This document shows positions 1 to 7,595 of a stretch of 22,686 nucleotides of DNA, piece after piece. Position 1 is the first letter of the stretch, and every line of letters starts with the position of its first letter. The notes beneath the pieces were generated by a model. The model did no database searches, was not told the origin of the DNA, and was given only the letters and a program-made list of their open reading frames with translations. This DNA is from CAZEER01 sp964511215 (GTDB lineage: Bacteria; Fidelibacterota; Marinisomatia; Marinisomatales; UBA1611): NCBI GenBank assembly GCA_964511215.1, contig CAZEER010000039.1, positions 1 through 22,686 on the forward strand, read 5' to 3'. Made by a program: the position numbers and the translations under genes.

Positions 1-18
1 TTATATATAAAATAAATA

Positions 19-50
19 AAAAAGGCTCCGATGCAAATCGGAGCCTTTTT
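19..50 (+). terminator. Rho-independent terminator of an upstream gene
   Basis: A perfect inverted repeat is visible: GGCTCCGAT (24-32), a GCAA tetraloop, then ATCGGAGCC (37-45). It is flanked by an A-run (18-23) and a T-run (46-50), so the stem can extend to 14 bp and would work in either direction. It most likely ends a gene upstream of the window and separates it from the pilin-like cluster that follows. An in-frame ATG at 31 lies inside this hairpin and is therefore not a credible start for the first gene. Confidence 0.93.
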
Positions 51-96
51 AAATTCAGAAAAAATATTTTACCATTTTATGATAAAAAAATTAAAC

Positions 97-663
97 ATGA
101 AAAAAATGTTAAGAATAAATGGTTTCACCATGACAGAGCTGGTTGTTACCGTTGCTCTTATTGGGACATTATTAAGTTTTGCAGTCCCTCGATATACCTC
201 TGTTGCTGAAGAGGCCCAGGGTGAGAGAAATATAGCAAATATGCAAGTCATTCGAGAAGCATTTTTTCATTATTTTTATCGGATGCACCAGCAAAAAGGT
301 AGAGTAGCTCATTTCCCGCCTCAACCCACCAACGAAACGAAAGTGATGGATGATGTATGGGCGAATACGCCGATAGATGCCACTCTATCACCAGATAAAC
401 CCAAAGACTTATTTGCAAGACAAGAGCTGCCAAAAAATGCCAATAGTAACCCGTTTAAGTATACGACTTGGGAGGAGACGCCAACGTTAACAACAAACCA
501 ACCTGTTGACCTTGATGGTGATGGAAACCAGGACATCGATGAGAATGGTAATCTTATTTTTGAATCAGTTACAGTTACAGGTCAAAAAGAATATTATATA
601 AAAATAGAGGATATTGATCTGGATAGTCCTACTTACGGAAAATCCTTTACTTACTCTATATAA
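97..663 (+). CDS. Prepilin-like protein, GspG-like major pseudopilin candidate
   Basis: Class III signal peptide of the type II secretion/type IV pilus kind. From the ATG at 97 a 9-residue basic leader ends in Gly, followed by Phe at +1, Glu at +5 and a hydrophobic helix (motif G/FTMTELVV). A prepilin peptidase (PilD/GspO) would cleave after the Gly and methylate the Phe. The mature protein would be about 179 residues, near GspG/GspH size. The C-terminal half has an acidic DxDxDG-type loop (about 508-552) resembling a calcium site. The reading frame is open back to 31, but that start is in the terminator hairpin; 79 (15-residue leader) is an alternative start. It is first of five prepilin-like genes in gspGHIJK order, so a GspG-like role is inferred from position and N-terminus. 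A type IV minor pilin is the alternative. Confidence 0.85.
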   Translation: MKKMLRINGFTMTELVVTVALIGTLLSFAVPRYTSVAEEAQGERNIANMQVIREAFFHYFYRMHQQKGRVAHFPPQPTNETKVMDDVWANTPIDATLSPDKPKDLFARQELPKNANSNPFKYTTWEETPTLTTNQPVDLDGDGNQDIDENGNLIFESVTVTGQKEYYIKIEDIDLDSPTYGKSFTYSI

Positions 664-698
664 AATCGTATGCTTAGGGTCAAAATGATATTTTGGCC

Positions 699-1193
699 AT
701 GAACAAATCTCTAAGATTCATATTAAAATCACCTTTTAGAGGGTTCTCTCTGATTGAGTTGGTAGTAATCATTGTTTTAATAGGAATATTTGGGACGCTC
801 GCTATGACAAGGACTAGGGATGGCATCTCTACAATCCGAGAACAAATTGCGATTGACCAAATCATAAATGATATTGATTTGGCTAGGTCAATGGCGTTTG
901 CAAAAAATGAAACTATTACTATAGTTTTTTCAATATCAGAAGAGAGCTACACAGTCTATAAAGGACCAGATAATAATCGTACTGCAATATCTGAATTTCC
1001 AAATAGTAATAATGGATTAATTTCTTTAGATAATTCTATGATCAAGGATGTGGATATTAAATCTGTAAATTTTGATGACTCTAATGAACTTCAATTTTTA
1101 CCTCTTGGTGATCTAAAGTCTGGAGGTATAATAACTCTAAATACTAAAAGAATATCCATGGAGCCTGTAACGGGAAAGTGGAGTATTTATTGA
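699..1193 (+). CDS. Prepilin-like protein, GspH-like minor pseudopilin candidate
   Basis: Starts at ATG 699 with a 15-residue basic leader ending in Gly, then Phe(+1), Glu(+5) and a strongly hydrophobic helix (G/FSLIELVVIIVLIGIFG), the standard prepilin peptidase site. Total 164 residues, the usual size for GspH/FimT-like minor pseudopilins. The C-terminal part, with a "LPLGDLKSGG" segment and a short beta-rich end, resembles the GspH/FimT pseudopilin globular domain. A TTG two codons upstream (693) is in frame, but ATG 699 is the simpler choice. Its stop overlaps the next gene's ATG by one base (TGATG at 1191-1195), implying translational coupling. Likely a minor subunit of the pseudopilus tip; GspH versus FimT cannot be decided from sequence alone. 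Confidence 0.83.
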   Translation: MNKSLRFILKSPFRGFSLIELVVIIVLIGIFGTLAMTRTRDGISTIREQIAIDQIINDIDLARSMAFAKNETITIVFSISEESYTVYKGPDNNRTAISEFPNSNNGLISLDNSMIKDVDIKSVNFDDSNELQFLPLGDLKSGGIITLNTKRISMEPVTGKWSIY

Positions 1194-1675
1194 TGAAAAA
1201 CATTTTTTTTAAAAGCAAAGGTTTTACTTTAGTAGAGGTTGCAATTGTCATTATTTTATTGACTCTTTCTTTTATGGTTTTTCTACAGGCGCTAAACACA
1301 GGTAAAGCAGTCCGGGTAAATTCTGAAATAAGAACCATACAAGGTGTGATACTTAATAATCTGCAAAATCAGATTCGGGCAAGAAGATTTGATGAAAATA
1401 CTTCACTGCCATGGTCAGCAGTTTTGGGACAGGAATCTGGTGAATCCTCAATCACGCAGTTTGATGATATTGATGATTTCAATAATTACAATGTTTCTTC
1501 TGTGACTGGCTACCCTGGTTTTAGTTATTCTGTTGCAGTTAATTATGTCTCATCAAGTAATAAGTTTCATATAGCTCAATCCAGTCAGACGAATTATAAA
1601 AGTGTAATGGTCAAAATTTCTCATTTAACTCTACCTGCTATAACTGACACTATGATAATCAGCTCAGGATTGTAA
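1193..1675 (+). CDS. Prepilin-like protein, GspI/PilV-like minor pseudopilin candidate
   Basis: Starts at ATG 1193, sharing one base with the preceding stop. The frame is open further back to 1178, but that start lies inside the upstream gene and would lengthen the leader. The 10-residue leader (MKNIFFKSKG) is followed by Phe(+1), Glu(+5) and a hydrophobic helix (FTLVEVAIVIILLTLSFMVF). The protein is 160 residues with no cysteines in the body. The stretch after the helix and the position third in the row fit GspI/PilV-type minor pseudopilins, which pair with J and K at the pseudopilus tip. The next gene begins 4 bp after its stop. Confidence 0.8.
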   Translation: MKNIFFKSKGFTLVEVAIVIILLTLSFMVFLQALNTGKAVRVNSEIRTIQGVILNNLQNQIRARRFDENTSLPWSAVLGQESGESSITQFDDIDDFNNYNVSSVTGYPGFSYSVAVNYVSSSNKFHIAQSSQTNYKSVMVKISHLTLPAITDTMIISSGL

Positions 1676-1679
1676 AGTA

Positions 1680-2243
1680 ATGAAAACTGTAAATAAAGGA
1701 TTTACCATGATCGAGATGGTTATTATCATTGTTTTGATCGGAATAATTGGTTCTATCGCTGCAGATATGTTATTTCAGGGAGCAGATATATATGTAAGTG
1801 AAACAAATAGGCAAAGCTTTATAAGTGAATCAAGATCTGCATTTTGGAAACTAATGAGACATACGCAGGGTCAGTCCTCGCCTGCCGATTTTATCCTTTC
1901 AGATCAAAATAGTCTCTACCTAAAAAATGGGAAAAATGAACAATTCGATTTTCAGACGGAATCTCCATCAGATTTTACACTAAGATTGGGAATTGATAAT
2001 CAGAATTATCGTTCATTATCCAATTCTCTGTCATACTCTGAATCTCCTGGTTTTACCTATCTTAATAATACTTTTAATACCATCACTCCATCGCAGGGTT
2101 CTCTATCATTAAGTGAGGCAGAGACAGTTCATTTAATAAAATTGGAGCTAACATTTTTGAAAAATGAAGATAAACTATCACTTTCTTCTCATGTTTATCC
2201 TCATAATTTTAGATTTGGGAAAAAAATGAGTTATCATAACTAA
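1680..2243 (+). CDS. Prepilin-like protein, GspJ-like minor pseudopilin candidate
   Basis: 187 residues with a very short leader (MKTVNKG) cleaved before Phe; Glu at +5 and a long hydrophobic helix (FTMIEMVIIIVLIGIIGS) follow. After the helix the sequence (ADMLFQGADIYV and onward) resembles GspJ and MshO-type prepilins. Size and fourth position support a GspJ-like role, in which GspJ forms a tip complex with I and K in characterised type II systems. The stop TAA shares its last A with the ATG of the next gene (TAATG, 2241-2245), so the two are probably translationally coupled. It could instead be a type IV minor pilin such as PilW. Confidence 0.8.
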   Translation: MKTVNKGFTMIEMVIIIVLIGIIGSIAADMLFQGADIYVSETNRQSFISESRSAFWKLMRHTQGQSSPADFILSDQNSLYLKNGKNEQFDFQTESPSDFTLRLGIDNQNYRSLSNSLSYSESPGFTYLNNTFNTITPSQGSLSLSEAETVHLIKLELTFLKNEDKLSLSSHVYPHNFRFGKKMSYHN

Positions 2244-4144
2244 TGCTCAATCACCGGAAAAAATTAACTAATGAATCAGGTGTAATACTTGTTGCCTCTA
2301 CAATGGGTATCTTTATTCTGCTTAGTATTTTTGCTTTTTATTTGGCTAGATTTTCAGTTGTTGAGACACAAAGTGGCACCTACCACGTCCAGGATATAAA
2401 AGCAAGGAATCTTGCAATGACGGGCATCGAACATGGACTACAAAACTATAAAATTTCAAGGAACACCTCTAGCCTGTCAGGGAATTTTAATAAGGGGGAT
2501 TATTCAATATCATTTGACTCTAATAATGATGAAAGTGGCTCTTCATTGCCTCACTCGCATTATTTAACAATAAAATCTTCAGCCACTATTGATGATGTTA
2601 AAAGAAATATCAGGCTTATACTGTCTTCAGTTCCAGAAGCTTTCTGCTTTTCATTCTATGGCAACAATCTTTTGAATCAGTCATTCTCTGATACTAATGG
2701 AAGCATCTCAGGAGATATGTTTTTTAGGGGTGATGTAACTTCTAACAGTGGCACAAGCAATGGAATCACATATTCGAGCACAGGGAATGGGGGTACACTC
2801 TTATCAACTTATCCGGTATTTCCCCAGATAGATGTTAGTCAGTATGAAACACTTTTAGCTAGCGCCTCTGAAGCATCAGACGCTTATACAAACTATGCAC
2901 TTGATTTTGATGGGTCAAATGATTATGTCCAAATTGCTAATTCGGGAGATATTAATACTGGCAATAGTCATACACATAAAACAATAGAAGCGTGGTTCCG
3001 AGTGGATAATAAAGATCTAACATCTCGAAAACAGACCATATATGAAGAGGGAGGCACAGTACGCGGCCTAAATATTTATATTTATGGTGGCTACTTATAT
3101 GTAGGTGGATGGAATGAGCCGGGAGATGAAAGCAACTGGTATCCAGGCACTTGGTTGTCAACTAGTAATATTCAAAGTAATAATTGGCACCATGTTGCAT
3201 TAACTTTAAGTGGTGGTGATGATTTAACAGATAATGCGATTAAAGGGTACTTAGATGGAGTAGAATTTGGATCAGGACAAGGTTCTAAGTTGTGGAACCA
3301 TCCTGGGGATATATCAATAGCAAGAAATAGAGACACAAAGTTTCACACTGGTGACAATAGTTCGGCTACATATTTTGCGGGTCTAATAGATGAAGTGAGG
3401 TTATGGAATACAACCAGGACCCAGGCACAAATAGCAGCTAAGAAAGATTCAGTGCTTAATGGTAATGAATCAGGTTTGACTGCATACTATAATTTTCAGG
3501 AGAACTCAGGATCTACTGCAAATGATTCACAGACCCAATCAAATAATGATGGCTCCATAAAGAATGGAGCGACATGGACTGATGGACCGCTATTATCAAA
3601 AATGAATAGCTCTTCTTTCTCCAACGTCACAATTAATCTATCTAGTTTTCCGGATAATAAATTATTAGCAAATGGTGACATTTTGATATCAGGGTCCATT
3701 GTTAATGGGCCTGGCTATATTGTAGCTGATGGAAATATTACGATTAACTCGAATACTACAGTCAATGGAAGTATTTTTATCGTTTGTAGTGAGGATCTAA
3801 CTATTGTTGAATCGCAAATAGGGACGGGGTTAGATGCAGCTGTAGTTATTTATTCAAAAGGCAGTGCTTCATATACTAGTTCCACTGTTTATGGTTTATT
3901 AGTATCAAAAGGTAGCAGTAGTCTGCAACTTAGTGGAGCAACGGTGAATGGGGCAGTATTAAACTATAGTTCTACTTTTACTTTGACTAATAACAGTGAC
4001 ATAACTGGATCTGTTGTCTCGAATTATTCAGTTGACTTCCAGGACCAGTATTCTTCTATCACCAGAGGGAATATCCCTGAATTTACAGGGCAGACAATAG
4101 GCCTTAGTCCCTTTGTTGTGCCAGGATCTTATTTAGAGTATTGA
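2243..4144 (+). CDS. Large GspK/PilX-like tip pseudopilin with inserted LamG domain
   Basis: 633 residues. The N-terminus has a basic leader ending in Gly then Val (NESG/VILVASTMGIF), with Ala instead of Glu at +5. GspK is known to lack Glu5, and this is the fifth gene of the cluster, so a tip role is likely. Domains in order: N-terminal helix (about 13-60); beta-rich region with SISGDMFF-like repeats (about 130-215); a LamG/concanavalin-A-like domain (about 218-449) starting YALDFDGSNDYVQI and containing GLIDEVRLWN and LTAYYNFQENSG, typical of LamG-like jelly rolls; then a beta-solenoid-like region (about 465-600) of short Gly/Asn/Ser repeats (LLANGDILISGSI, YIVADGNITINSN). The solenoid signature seems to continue on both sides of LamG, so LamG looks inserted. 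It is far larger than typical GspK (about 330 residues). A surface adhesin or secretion-substrate receptor at the filament tip is inferred. Confidence 0.78.
   Translation: MLNHRKKLTNESGVILVASTMGIFILLSIFAFYLARFSVVETQSGTYHVQDIKARNLAMTGIEHGLQNYKISRNTSSLSGNFNKGDYSISFDSNNDESGSSLPHSHYLTIKSSATIDDVKRNIRLILSSVPEAFCFSFYGNNLLNQSFSDTNGSISGDMFFRGDVTSNSGTSNGITYSSTGNGGTLLSTYPVFPQIDVSQYETLLASASEASDAYTNYALDFDGSNDYVQIANSGDINTGNSHTHKTIEAWFRVDNKDLTSRKQTIYEEGGTVRGLNIYIYGGYLYVGGWNEPGDESNWYPGTWLSTSNIQSNNWHHVALTLSGGDDLTDNAIKGYLDGVEFGSGQGSKLWNHPGDISIARNRDTKFHTGDNSSATYFAGLIDEVRLWNTTRTQAQIAAKKDSVLNGNESGLTAYYNFQENSGSTANDSQTQSNNDGSIKNGATWTDGPLLSKMNSSSFSNVTINLSSFPDNKLLANGDILISGSIVNGPGYIVADGNITINSNTTVNGSIFIVCSEDLTIVESQIGTGLDAAVVIYSKGSASYTSSTVYGLLVSKGSSSLQLSGATVNGAVLNYSSTFTLTNNSDITGSVVSNYSVDFQDQYSSITRGNIPEFTGQTIGLSPFVVPGSYLEY
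2894..3589 (+). other. LamG/ConA-like lectin domain inside the tip pseudopilin
   Basis: About 232 residues (218-449) carry the usual LamG landmarks in order: ALDFDGSNDYVQI, TIEAWFRV, NNWHHVALTL, KGYLDGVEFG, GLIDEVRLWNTTRT and LTAYYNFQENSGSTANDS. This fold usually binds glycans or proteins in a calcium-dependent way. It interrupts a region that on both sides reads like one beta-solenoid domain. Confidence 0.85.
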
Positions 4145-4205
4145 ATTTTTTAATTATTTTAAAAAGTAATTGCTTATCAATAATCAAGTGAATATCTATT
4201 AAACA

Positions 4206-6215
4206 ATGAGAACCTACATTGTTTTAATATTAATATGTGTGATGATGTTAAATGCGAAAGAATACGAGCCAAATTGGGAATCCTTAAATTCTCGTCCTAC
4301 ACCGCAGTGGTTCAAGGATGCTAAGTTCGGAATATTTATCCACTGGGGCCTGTACTCTGTCCCGGCGTGGGGTCCTAAGGGGAGTTACGCAGAGTGGTAC
4401 CTTAATGGTCTAATCAATAAAGATACAGCCAGACTTGCATACCACGCAAAAAATTACGGCAAGGATTTCCCTTATCGTGACTTTATTGATCTTTTTAGAC
4501 CTGTGAATTATAAACCGGATGAATGGGCAAACCTGTTTAAGGAAGCTGGAGCCAAGTATGTTGTTCTCACATCGAAGCATCATGATGGATTTTGTCTTTG
4601 GCCTAGTGCTGAGAGTGAGGGCTATAATTCACTAGATGGTGCCGCAGAGAGAGACCTACTGGGTGATTTAAATCAAGAGGTTAAAAAGAGAGGCATAAAG
4701 TCGGGTTTTTATTACTCTCTCTATGAGTGGCAGCATCCAGACTATCCAGATAATGTTGAAGCATATGTTAATAAATATATGTTACCCCAGTTTAAGGATG
4801 CTGTCCAACGATACAGACCGGATATTATTTTTTCGGATGGAGAGTGGGACAGGGACAGTAAACAGTGGAAAAGCGAAGAATTTTTAGCTTGGCTCTATAA
4901 TGATTCCAATGCCCCTGAGGATATTGTAGTGAATGATCGCTGGGGAGGTGAGACTCGGTTCAGGCATGGTGGATATTTTTCTACAGAGTATGACCCAAAT
5001 TCGGGTGCACTTGATGAAGAGTTTCTTATCCGTGGATGGGAGGAGTGCAGAGGCATGGGAAAATCTTTTGGCTACAATCAAAATGAAAGTCTGGAAGATT
5101 ACAATTCATCAGAAGAATTGATTAGGCTTCTTGTAGATATTGTAAGCCGAGGAGGAAACCTACTATTAAATATAGGACCAAAGGCTGATGGATCGATTCC
5201 CAATGTTATGGTAGAGCGATTATTAGATATTGGTACGTGGCTGAGAAAGAATGGAGAAGCAATCTATGGTACCACGGTCAGTAGGGTAGCACAGACAGAT
5301 AACATAAAATTTACCCTATCAAAAGACCGTACAATTCTTTTTGCTTTTTTAGAAAAAATTCCAGAAAAGGAATTTACAATAGAAGGTGTTAATGCAATTA
5401 ATAATGAAAAGATAACGTTACTAGGTACTGATGATGAATTAAGCTGGTACAATAAGCAGGAAAATCTAATTATTGAGATTCAGAATAATTTGACGAACAC
5501 ACCTAGCCCTGAGCCTGTATATGTTTTAAGGATACCTGTGCTACCGTACCTGGATGATCCAGAGATAGATATTAAAATAGAAAATAATTTTGCGGAAGTT
5601 ACAGTTGTATCAAATGATTCAAATATTGGATACAGATATGGATTCGGAGATAATATAATCAATCAACAATTATTAATAAATTATAGCGTACCTTTCACAA
5701 TTGTAAAAGCTACAATGCTCAATATACAGGCAGTTGCAGATGGGCACCAGCCGAGTCAGGTTATTTCACTCCCCGTAAATATTCTAACGAAAAAAAATGG
5801 ACTTATCCAGAAAACTTTTCATGGTGAGTGGGAGAACTGTAGTCAGATGCTTCAAGAAATACCTACAAATGAAAAAATAGTATTCAATTTTTCACTTGAC
5901 CCTTCGAGAAAAAATAATTTTGGACATTCTTTTGAGGGCTACATTAAGATAGACGAAAATGGTGTCTATGGATTTAGAACAGTATCAGATGATGGGTCCA
6001 GATTATTAATTAATAAATTAATAGTGATTAATAATGATGGTCTACATAGTAGAAAAACAGTATCCAATGAGGTCCCTTTGGAAGTAGGGATGCATGAATT
6101 GCAGGTTCAATATTTTGAAAGAGGGGGGCAAGAATCTTTGGGCGTAGAATGGAAAGGCCCAGGATTTGGCTGGAGAGATATTCCTGCATTTAGATTATTT
6201 CGTACTCATGATTAA
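4206..6215 (+). CDS. Secreted GH29 alpha-L-fucosidase with C-terminal PA14 domain
   Basis: 669 residues. A Sec signal peptide (MRTYIVLILICVMMLNA) has no lipobox cysteine, so the enzyme is periplasmic or secreted. The GH29 catalytic domain spans about residues 20-350: FGIFIHWGLYS with His46, SKHHDGF with His125-His126-Asp127, and DIIFSDGEWD, in which Asp211 sits where GH29 has its nucleophile. GGNLLLNIGPKADGSIP is the conserved end of the barrel. A beta-sandwich region (about 350-530) follows, then a PA14-like domain (about 537-667) with SFEGYIKIDENGVYGF and SDDGSRLLIN. The enzyme would release terminal alpha-L-fucose with retention; PA14 often binds carbohydrate. The start at ATG 4206 has no evident Shine-Dalgarno. 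First gene of the glycosidase operon; the GH109 gene follows after 21 bp. GH29 subfamily, and so linkage preference, is not resolved. Confidence 0.95.
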   Translation: MRTYIVLILICVMMLNAKEYEPNWESLNSRPTPQWFKDAKFGIFIHWGLYSVPAWGPKGSYAEWYLNGLINKDTARLAYHAKNYGKDFPYRDFIDLFRPVNYKPDEWANLFKEAGAKYVVLTSKHHDGFCLWPSAESEGYNSLDGAAERDLLGDLNQEVKKRGIKSGFYYSLYEWQHPDYPDNVEAYVNKYMLPQFKDAVQRYRPDIIFSDGEWDRDSKQWKSEEFLAWLYNDSNAPEDIVVNDRWGGETRFRHGGYFSTEYDPNSGALDEEFLIRGWEECRGMGKSFGYNQNESLEDYNSSEELIRLLVDIVSRGGNLLLNIGPKADGSIPNVMVERLLDIGTWLRKNGEAIYGTTVSRVAQTDNIKFTLSKDRTILFAFLEKIPEKEFTIEGVNAINNEKITLLGTDDELSWYNKQENLIIEIQNNLTNTPSPEPVYVLRIPVLPYLDDPEIDIKIENNFAEVTVVSNDSNIGYRYGFGDNIINQQLLINYSVPFTIVKATMLNIQAVADGHQPSQVISLPVNILTKKNGLIQKTFHGEWENCSQMLQEIPTNEKIVFNFSLDPSRKNNFGHSFEGYIKIDENGVYGFRTVSDDGSRLLINKLIVINNDGLHSRKTVSNEVPLEVGMHELQVQYFERGGQESLGVEWKGPGFGWRDIPAFRLFRTHD

Positions 6216-6224
6216 TTCCATAAT

Positions 6225-6230
6225 GAGGAG
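6225..6230 (+). promoter_or_regulatory. Shine-Dalgarno site of the GH109 gene
   Basis: GAGGAG lies 6 nt before the ATG at 6237, an ideal ribosome binding site. It is one of the few strong ones in the window and fixes the start so that the Tat signal is included. Confidence 0.7.
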
Positions 6231-6236
6231 CATAGA

Positions 6237-7595
6237 ATGACTAAAAAAATAAAGCGTAGAGCATTTATTAAGACCACTGCCGCCGCCGCTGGTGCCGCTG
6301 CAGTGTTTCCAAAAAGCCTATTTTCGTCACCAATAAAAAAGAAAGTGAAAATCGGTTTTATTGGGACAGGATTGAGAGGACAGTGGATGCTCTGGCTGGC
6401 TGCTAAATATCAGGATGTTGAGATTCCAGCCATTTGTGATATTGATGATGGTATGGTTGGTGAGGCATTAAAAATCATTAAGGATAGCGGTAAACCTGCG
6501 CCACGGATTTATAAGAAAAATGATGAAGATTTTTTAAATATGTTAAAGCATGAAGACCTCGATGGTGTGTATATCGCGACACCATGGGAGTGGCACCATC
6601 CTATGGCAATCGCAGCTATGAAATTCGGAAAGCATGTAGGGACAGAAGTCCCAGCAGCCCTCACTGTTGATGACTGCTGGGACTTGGTTAATATTTCAGA
6701 ACAGACTAAGAAGTTATGTATGATTATGGAGAATGTCTGTTACAGGCGTGATGTTATGGCGATTTTAAATATGGTGCGGCAAAATATGTTTGGGGAATTA
6801 CTGCACTGTCAAGGTGGTTACCAGCATGACCTGAGGCATGTAAAATTTAATGATGGCATTAATCCCTATGGTGGAGGAGTAGAATTTGGAGAAAAAGGAT
6901 ATTCTGAAGCCAGGTGGAGGACTCAGCATTCTGTAGACCGGAATGGTGATTTATATCCTACCCATGGGTTAGGGCCTGTTAGTCCTATGTTAAATATCAA
7001 TAGAGGGAACCGCCTGCTGCACCTTACGTCTACTGCAACACAAACGCGCGGGCTTCATAATTATATTGTAGAAAAAGGTGGAATAAATCATCCCAATACA
7101 AAAGTTGATTTTAAATGCGGTGATATTGTAACCACTGTGATTAAATGTGCACAGGGTCAGACAATAGTACTCAGCCATGATACGAATAATCCGCGTCCTT
7201 ATTCTCTAAATTTTAGGGTGCAGGGGACCCAGGGAATTTGGCAGAAAGATGCCAGATCAATATATATTCAAGGAATAAGTAAAGAGGAACACAGGTGGGA
7301 TAGTGAAGAAGAATATTTTACTAAGTTCGACCACCCGATCTGGAGACGGTTCGAGAATCAGGCCGCAGGATCAGGACATGGGGGGATGGATTTTTTTATT
7401 TTAAGAGCATTTATTGAGACATTGAAAGGTGCGGAGCCTGTAATTGATGTGTATGACGCCGTGAGCATGAGTGTAGTCTCGCCCCTAAGTGAAAAATCAA
7501 TTCGTTTAGGCAGCGCCGCTGTAAAAATTCCAGATTTCACTCGTGGAAAATGGAAAACAAATAAACCAATATTTGGCTTGAGTGACAACATTTAA
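6237..7595 (+). CDS. Tat-exported GH109-type alpha-N-acetylgalactosaminidase
   Basis: 452 residues. The N-terminus is a twin-arginine signal: Arg7-Arg8-Ala-Phe-Ile-Lys, then an Ala-rich stretch to about residue 23. A Rossmann NAD-binding fold of the Gfo/Idh/MocA type starts at about 37 (G43-x-G45-x-x-G48 in IGFIGTGLRG). The segments that identify GH109 are IATPWEWHHPMAIAAMKFGK (about 113-132), GTEVPAALTVDDCWDLV, MENVCYRRDV, GELLHCQGGYQHD and LYPTHGLGPV. GH109 enzymes cleave terminal alpha-GalNAc (blood group A activity is known) through a transient oxidation with tightly bound NAD. Needing a folded, cofactor-loaded enzyme explains Tat rather than Sec export. The stop directly abuts the ATG of the transporter. 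A plain oxidoreductase of the same family is the alternative, but the GH109 motifs are strong. Confidence 0.9.
   Translation: MTKKIKRRAFIKTTAAAAGAAAVFPKSLFSSPIKKKVKIGFIGTGLRGQWMLWLAAKYQDVEIPAICDIDDGMVGEALKIIKDSGKPAPRIYKKNDEDFLNMLKHEDLDGVYIATPWEWHHPMAIAAMKFGKHVGTEVPAALTVDDCWDLVNISEQTKKLCMIMENVCYRRDVMAILNMVRQNMFGELLHCQGGYQHDLRHVKFNDGINPYGGGVEFGEKGYSEARWRTQHSVDRNGDLYPTHGLGPVSPMLNINRGNRLLHLTSTATQTRGLHNYIVEKGGINHPNTKVDFKCGDIVTTVIKCAQGQTIVLSHDTNNPRPYSLNFRVQGTQGIWQKDARSIYIQGISKEEHRWDSEEEYFTKFDHPIWRRFENQAAGSGHGGMDFFILRAFIETLKGAEPVIDVYDAVSMSVVSPLSEKSIRLGSAAVKIPDFTRGKWKTNKPIFGLSDNI

Noticed and set aside
31..96. Upstream extension of the first pseudopilin to ATG 31
   Set aside because: That ATG lies inside the terminator hairpin and would give a 31-residue leader; starts at 97 or 79 give normal prepilin leaders.
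4170..4198. Sigma70-like promoter (TTGCTT, 17 nt, TATCTA) before the fucosidase
   Set aside because: Only three of six matches in each box in very AT-rich DNA, and the -10 is so near the ATG that the transcript would be leaderless. Not strong enough to annotate.
4884..5121. Overlapping open frames on both strands inside the fucosidase gene
   Set aside because: They lie fully within a gene with clear GH29 motifs, have no recognisable domains or ribosome binding sites, and look like shadow frames.
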